NCBI GenBank assembly: GCA_902806015.1
Contig: CADCUZ010000014.1
Span: 1 to 16,743 of the forward strand
From: an uncultured Rubrobacteraceae bacterium
GTDB lineage: Bacteria > Actinomycetota > Rubrobacteria > Rubrobacterales > Rubrobacteraceae
Direction: 5' to 3'
DNA: 16,743 nucleotides
The translations under genes and the position numbers were made by a program. The notes beneath the pieces are model-generated. The model was not told the origin of the DNA, did not search any database, and saw only the letters and a program-made list of their open reading frames with translations. Of this stretch, positions 13,023-16,743 are shown in pieces. The first letter of the stretch is position 1, and each line of letters opens with the position of its first letter.

Positions 13023-14231
13023 CTAGTTGCCGGTGAATCGAACCTTGCTGATCGAGCCCGTATCGGCTCCGGATCCTCGGGTCAGATAGTAGAGACTGCC
13101 GTCCTTGCTCACCTTGAGGTCGACGGGTCTGTCCAAACCGGTAGCAAATCCAACTGCCTTGTCGCTCGTGGGATCGTACCTCCTTATCCACCCGCTGCAG
13201 AAGTCCGAGAAGAAGTAGTCGCCCACGTACCCGCTAGGGAACTGGACGGTCGTCGGGTTGTAGAAGGCGCCCCCCGTGACCGAGCAGCCCGTGGCGGCGG
13301 GGTCGCCGCCGTGCCCGTAGGCGAAGATGGGGGGCACGTGGGAGCGGGCTGACTCGGGACCCTCGTGGCGGGGCCAGCCGTAGTTGGCACCCGACGCGCC
13401 CCGGTTTATCTCCTCCCAGGTAGCCTCTCCCACGTCGTTTATGAAGATCGTGCCGGTGGCGGGCTTAACGGCGAACTTGAAGGGGTTGCGCAGGCCCAGA
13501 GCCCAGATGGCCCGGTTCTTGCCCGAGGTCCTGTTGTAGAAGGGGTTGCTGGAAGGGATGGTGCCGTCCTTGTTTATGCGCAGCATCTTCCCTTTGAGGT
13601 TGCGCAAGGACCGCGCGTTGTCTGCGTTGGCGTTGTCGCCCACAGCTACGTAGAGCTTGCCGTCCTTACCGAAGTGTATGGCCCCTCCATTGTGGTTTGT
13701 AGCGGTGCTCAAGTTGTTTAGCCTCAGGATGGGCTTCCCGCTGCCCGCAACGGTCGTATCGCCGCTGACGCTGAAGCGAACGATGCGGTTGTGGGCCGGG
13801 GTGTTGCCGGTCGCTTTCTGCGTGTAGTGGAGGTAAACGTAGTGGTTGCTGGCGAAACCGGGGTCGAAGGCAACCCCCAATAGACCCCGCTCCCCCGCCG
13901 GGTCGACCCTGCCTGAGATATCCAAGACCGTCGCCAAGGTCCCGCCCGCCTTTACCATTCGCAGCGTGCCGCGTTGTTCGGCCACGAACAGCCGACCGTC
14001 GGGCGCGAACTCCAAGGCCGTAGGACTCGCCAGGCCACCGGCGACCTGAGAGCGCGCGAAGTTGGGTGGGAGCGTTGCGGCACCTCGCGCAGAGCGCGCG
14101 GGAAACGCCAGAACAGCTACAACGGAGGCCAGCAGCGTACAGGCCACCACAGCCAGGAGCAGCCCGCCTAGAATTCTCTTTTCGGAACCAACGGTCTCCG
14201 ACCCAACGTAAGATGGATGCGACGGTCTCAT
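13023..14231 (-). CDS. PQQ-type sugar dehydrogenase (soluble glucose dehydrogenase-like), exported
   Basis: This 402-residue protein has an N-terminal hydrophobic segment (LGGLLLAVVACTLLASVVAV, about 21-40) after a basic stretch, followed by a Thr/Ala/Pro-rich linker. It is probably secreted or membrane-tethered on the outer face. The body is a six-bladed beta-propeller of the GSDH family: SPTALEFAPDGRLFVAEQRG, GERGLLGVAFDP (113-124), the catalytic-type His180 in NHNGGAIHFG, GDN at the calcium/PQQ region, GLRNPFKFAV (246-255), ANYGWPRHEG and the closing GSLYYLTRG. Members oxidise aldose sugars with PQQ, though many homologues have untested activity. The ATG at 14231 has AGGAG seven bases upstream. 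It converges with the HTH-citrate synthase, and there are no PQQ biosynthesis genes in the window. Confidence 0.88.
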   Translation of the reverse strand: MRPSHPSYVGSETVGSEKRILGGLLLAVVACTLLASVVAVLAFPARSARGAATLPPNFARSQVAGGLASPTALEFAPDGRLFVAEQRGTLRMVKAGGTLATVLDISGRVDPAGERGLLGVAFDPGFASNHYVYLHYTQKATGNTPAHNRIVRFSVSGDTTVAGSGKPILRLNNLSTATNHNGGAIHFGKDGKLYVAVGDNANADNARSLRNLKGKMLRINKDGTIPSSNPFYNRTSGKNRAIWALGLRNPFKFAVKPATGTIFINDVGEATWEEINRGASGANYGWPRHEGPESARSHVPPIFAYGHGGDPAATGCSVTGGAFYNPTTVQFPSGYVGDYFFSDFCSGWIRRYDPTSDKAVGFATGLDRPVDLKVSKDGSLYYLTRGSGADTGSISKVRFTGN

Positions 14232-14447
14232 TAGCAGACTCCTATTTGTGGCTATCTCTTTCCGCAGGCTCCTCTTTCGCTGTGCCGAGCCACAAGGCGC
14301 CTCTTACTCCCTACCACGGGTGTTGAAGTTCCGTTAGCGGACCCCACAGACATCTTAGACGGAGGACATCGTAGAGGCAAACAGCTCGCTTCTCGCAACC
14401 TACCCGGTGGCAGGCATCCCTATAACACCTGTGCCTATCCACCCTCG

Positions 14448-14693
14448 TTAAACTTGAAGGCTGTCGCGTAGGTTACGAAGGGTCCACCGATCTCGATCTT
14501 TACGCTCAGCCACGAGCTTCCCCCTGAGCACTTCCTTTCCTACAATCTCTTCCGCACCGTCCATCTGAAGCCTGGCCAGGTCCGGCTCTTTGGGAAGGTA
14601 CGAATCTAGAAACACTAAGTCTCCCAAGCTAGTCTTCCGCGCTCTGTCGGGAGGCGATGGTGATAAGAAAGTGCGCTTTAAGCGAGCGGGCAT
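14448..14693 (-). CDS. Hypothetical protein of 81 residues, uncertain
   Basis: An open frame from ATG 14693 to TAA at 14448 encodes a basic, helix-rich protein: MPARLKRTFLSPSPPDRA, then LVFLDSYLPKEPDLARLQMD and GAEEIVGKEVLRGKLVAERK. No family is recognised, there is no signal or membrane segment, and no ribosome site precedes the ATG. Third-position GC is lower than in the neighbouring genes, so it could be foreign, a fragment or spurious. The protein-like charge pattern in the middle is the only argument for it. Confidence 0.3.
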   Translation of the reverse strand: MPARLKRTFLSPSPPDRARKTSLGDLVFLDSYLPKEPDLARLQMDGAEEIVGKEVLRGKLVAERKDRDRWTLRNLRDSLQV

Positions 14694-14954
14694 TCGAGGT
14701 TAAGGTCATCGACGGGCGGTAACTTTGTTCAGCAACGCAACATCGGCCGGTTGCCGGGTCCGTGCACGAGACCCTAAGGGCTGCACCTGCCCGGCCTAAT
14801 CGTGGGTTTTACAGGAGGCTGGATATAATCTTCGGCGGCTACCGCCACCCGCGTCCGGATGTGGTCGGGCCACCGCCACCGCCGGCATTGTCGTCCGCCT
14901 CGTAGTTCTGCTCTCAGCCTTTTTCAGGTTGTCCGTCTGGCCCGCATAGCTCCT

Positions 14955-15421
14955 TTACTCCGATACCTCGATCACCGCCATCAGGCCTCCACCGCCTTCC
15001 TGCTCGGTGTTGTCGTTGGTCGTGTGGTGCGGGATGTGGCAGTGGATGAGCCACTTGCCCGGCTTCCTGGCCTCCCAGACCACGTCGTAGCGCTCCCCGG
15101 GCCCGACGTTGACCGTGTCCTTCAAGATCCGCGCGTCCTCGGGCACGACGTTGCCGTCTGTCTCGACGACCTCGAAGGGGCCGCCGTGGACGTGCATGGG
15201 GTGCACGAAGTTGTTGTGGGAGCCGATGAAACGTATGCGCAGCCTCTCGCCCACCTCCATGCGAACGGTCTGGGTCTCGGGGTAGGACTTGCCGTTGATG
15301 GTGAAGTAGTTGGGCATCGCCCCCTCCATGGTCATGGCCGGGTAGGTGTAGCCGTCCCTCTCCAGCCACTCTTGGAGCTGGACCACCGTCTCCTGGTCGT
15401 AGTCGTAGGCGGCGTCCCTGG
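14955..15421 (-). pseudogene. Multicopper oxidase, C-terminal cupredoxin domain only
   Basis: The minus frame contains the two C-terminal copper motifs of multicopper oxidases. HPMHVHGG supplies one ligand each for the type 1, type 2 and type 3 coppers. HCHIPHH supplies the type 1 Cys and His and two type 3 His. Between them are VNVGPGERYDVVWEARKPGK and the usual GGLMAVIEV final strand, with a natural TAA at 14955. Upstream, DAAYDYDQETVVQLQEWL and ITYP-like GYTYPAMTMEGAMPNYF extend the match to about 15421. There the reading frame enters an IS21-type transposase fragment. The N-terminal cupredoxin domain(s) with the other four copper ligands are missing, so the trinuclear cluster cannot form. 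Confidence 0.85.
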
Positions 15422-15700
15422 CCGGCGCAGCACGTCCAGCGACGGCGCCTCCGGGTCCTCCGCGATGAGCGCCCGCATCTGCTCCCGGACCGTGGCCGGC
15501 ACAGGCGGCCGCCCGACCTCTCGCTTCCAGCGGGCCACTGCGTCCTCCGCCCCCTCGACCGCCGGCTCCTTGCGGATCCGCTCGATCGTGCGCCGCGAAA
15601 CCTCGAAATGCCGGGCTACCTCTCCGATACGGACCCCGGCCGTCAGCATCTGCTGTACTGCGTGCCTGTCGATCATCCTGAGCATCCCCTCCGCCTGCGG
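15419..15700 (-). mobile_element. istA: IS21-family IstA transposase, N-terminal fragment
   Basis: From ATG 15685, preceded by a GGCGGAGGGG ribosome site, the frame reads MLRMIDRHAVQQMLTAGVRI, then GEVARHFEVSRRTIERI and RWKREVGRPPVPATVREQMR. This is the N-terminal helix-turn-helix of IS21-type IstA proteins. Full-length IstA has about 350-500 residues; here the match ends after about 88 residues (SLDVLRR) exactly where multicopper oxidase sequence begins. The DDE catalytic core and the IstB helper are absent. On the other side only a few bases separate the ribosome site from SRPBCC coding sequence, so the element's terminal repeat is also gone. It is a dead internal fragment sandwiched between two truncated host genes. 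Confidence 0.78.
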
Positions 15701-15701
15701 C

Positions 15702-16087
15702 TAACCGCCGATCTCGACCTGCACGTCGGAGGTACGTTCTTCTGCAGCTTCCGTGGGCCCAAGGTCCCCGAGACCTGGGAGCTCTGGCAGTTCACCGAGG
15801 TGGAGGCGCCAGGACGGCCCGGCTTCGTCCTCTCGTTTGCGGACGCCAACCGCAACGTCGCCCCCTCGCCGTTCGGAGGACCGTGGCCGGCGCGTATCGC
15901 CATCACCGTGACCCTGGAGCGGCACGCCGGAATCGGTTCCGGCACGCTGCTGACCCTACGCTCGACGCCCCTCGACGCCTCTGACGCAGAACTCGCTGCC
16001 TTCCGCGAGGCGACGATGTCGTCGATGGAGATGGGCTTGGGCCAGACGCTCGAGAGCCTCGCCGGCTTCCTCTCGACTGCCCGGTGA
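15702..16087 (+). pseudogene. SRPBCC (Aha1/CalC-like) domain protein lacking its N-terminus
   Basis: The plus frame gives LTADLDLHVGGTFFCSFRGP, WELWQFTEVEAPGRPGFVLS, FADANRNVAPSPFGGPWPAR and the long last helix ELAAFREATMSSMEMGLG, ending in LAGFLSTAR with TGA at 16085-16087. This is the Aha1/START-like helix-grip fold of activator-type SRPBCC proteins. The family's first ~35 residues (the RVWRALTEPE...WWGP segment) are absent, because recognisable sequence begins just beyond the IstA fragment. The frame is open further upstream to 15608, but that part is the shadow of istA. A start codon could be borrowed from there, so a product is possible, but the ligand-binding helix-strand at the front is lost. 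Confidence 0.75.
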
Positions 16088-16452
16088 CCTCCCCCTGTCT
16101 CGGCGGGCTTGGTTCCGATCGGCCCGTCCGCGTGCGGCCATCCCTCCAGGTGCTGCTCGACTCCGCGCTTCCCATGCGGAGGCCGAGACCACCTCGGTGG
16201 CCCGCGACCTGGGGGCCACTTCCGAGACCGCATCGAAGGGTGCGCGATCGCTCGCTCCGTCTCCACACCACACGCGCGGACGCTACCTCGGGATCCAGGG
16301 GGCGGCAGAGAAGGGCCGGTCCGCGCCTGCGTAGCGGCCCTTCCAAGATGGTCGGGGTGGCTGTATGCCCAATACGCTCTCTGGCTCGACCCGGGGCCGG
16401 ACTGGGACGAGGAGAAGGTGGCGGAGTTCCGCGCGATGTGCGCGTCAACCTG
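16088..16452. other. Stretch without a recognised gene
   Basis: Very GC-rich sequence between the SRPBCC remnant and the KptA fragment. A plus-strand frame at about 16350-16445 reads GWLYAQYALWLDPGPDWDEE and KVAEFRAM, which has protein-like composition and may be another gene fragment. I cannot name its family. Nothing else convincing was seen on either strand. Confidence 0.4.
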
Positions 16453-16624
16453 GTGCGCCCGCCACCCCGGCGACCGCGACCCAGGTGGGCGCGCGCCGCG
16501 AGGCGCCCGTCATCCTGACGGTGGACGCCGCCCGCGGCCATGCACGCGGCCGGCCACGCCTTCTACCAGGCCGCCAACGGCGTCTGGCTGACCGCCCACG
16601 TGCCGCCCGGCTACCTGTCGGGCT
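16453..16624 (+). pseudogene. kptA: RNA 2'-phosphotransferase (Tpt1/KptA family), C-terminal fragment
   Basis: The plus strand reads TATATQVGARREAPVILTVDA in one frame. After a one-base insertion near 16533 it continues as AAMHAAGHAFYQAANGVWLT and AHVPPGYLSG in another. This is the C-terminal half of KptA/Tpt1, the enzyme that transfers a splice-junction-type RNA 2'-phosphate to NAD. It includes the VGARR and VDA strands and the NGVWLT motif near the NAD site. The N-terminal winged-helix half and the HGT motif are absent, the frame is shifted, and the native stop is not evident. It converges with the PEP-utilising enzyme on the other strand. Confidence 0.7.
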
Positions 16625-16630
16625 GGCCCG

Positions 16631-16743
<113 letters not shown>

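Noticed and set aside
14824..14829. Perfect TATAAT on the plus strand
   Set aside because: There is no plausible -35 at 16-18 bases and no plus-strand gene follows it.
14914..14946. Short ATG frame (MRARRTT) with AAAGGAG directly after the multicopper oxidase stop
   Set aside because: It ends after seven codons and no shifted continuation looks coding; at most the start of a lost downstream gene.

Overview
The window is GC-rich. Its gene set (OsmC, amphi-Trp domain protein, LtrA, DUF2332, paired citrate synthases one of which carries a MerR-like helix-turn-helix, PQQ-type sugar dehydrogenase) fits a deep-branching actinobacterium such as a Rubrobacter-like organism. This is inferred from family content only; there is no rRNA or other marker in the window.

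The most striking property is the mix of intact genes with a large number of broken ones. Intact genes are: OsmC (6-443, -), amphi-Trp protein (951-1175, +), a 44-residue one-helix membrane protein (2810-2944, +), an EamA/DMT transporter (4883-5791, +), an epoxide-hydrolase-like alpha/beta hydrolase (6756-7634, -), a cupin (9590-10087, -), a citrate synthase (10119-11255, -), an HTH-citrate synthase (11575-12834, +) and a secreted PQQ-type sugar dehydrogenase (13023-14231, -). Between them lie remnants with nonsense mutations, frameshifts or missing halves: a VOC/glyoxalase protein, the C-terminal part of an acetamidase/formamidase, an unknown protein, an APC-type transporter, LtrA, a possible lipoprotein, an SDR, a GntR regulator, the N-terminus of a DUF2332 protein, the C-terminal cupredoxin domain of a multicopper oxidase, the N-terminus of an IS21-type IstA, a SRPBCC protein and the end of an RNA 2'-phosphotransferase (KptA). 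The window ends inside the swivelling phosphohistidine domain of a PEP-utilising enzyme.

Three stretches look like deletion patchworks: 1290-6640 (serial pseudogenes), 8034-9472 (lipoprotein, SDR, GntR and DUF2332 pieces all on the minus strand, butted end to end) and 14955-16640 (MCO, IstA, SRPBCC and KptA pieces). A 21-bp perfect direct repeat flanks the DMT transporter gene.

The best functional unit is at 9590-12834: two divergent, paralogous citrate synthase genes separated by about 320 bp. The minus-strand one is followed after 31 bp by a cupin gene, and the plus-strand one carries its own DNA-binding domain. The AT-rich intergenic region holds two sigma-70-like promoters facing opposite ways and lying almost exactly on top of each other, with dyad repeats beside them. 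This suggests coordinated or mutually exclusive expression, perhaps autoregulated by the HTH-citrate synthase. I found no CRISPR array, tRNA or rRNA gene.
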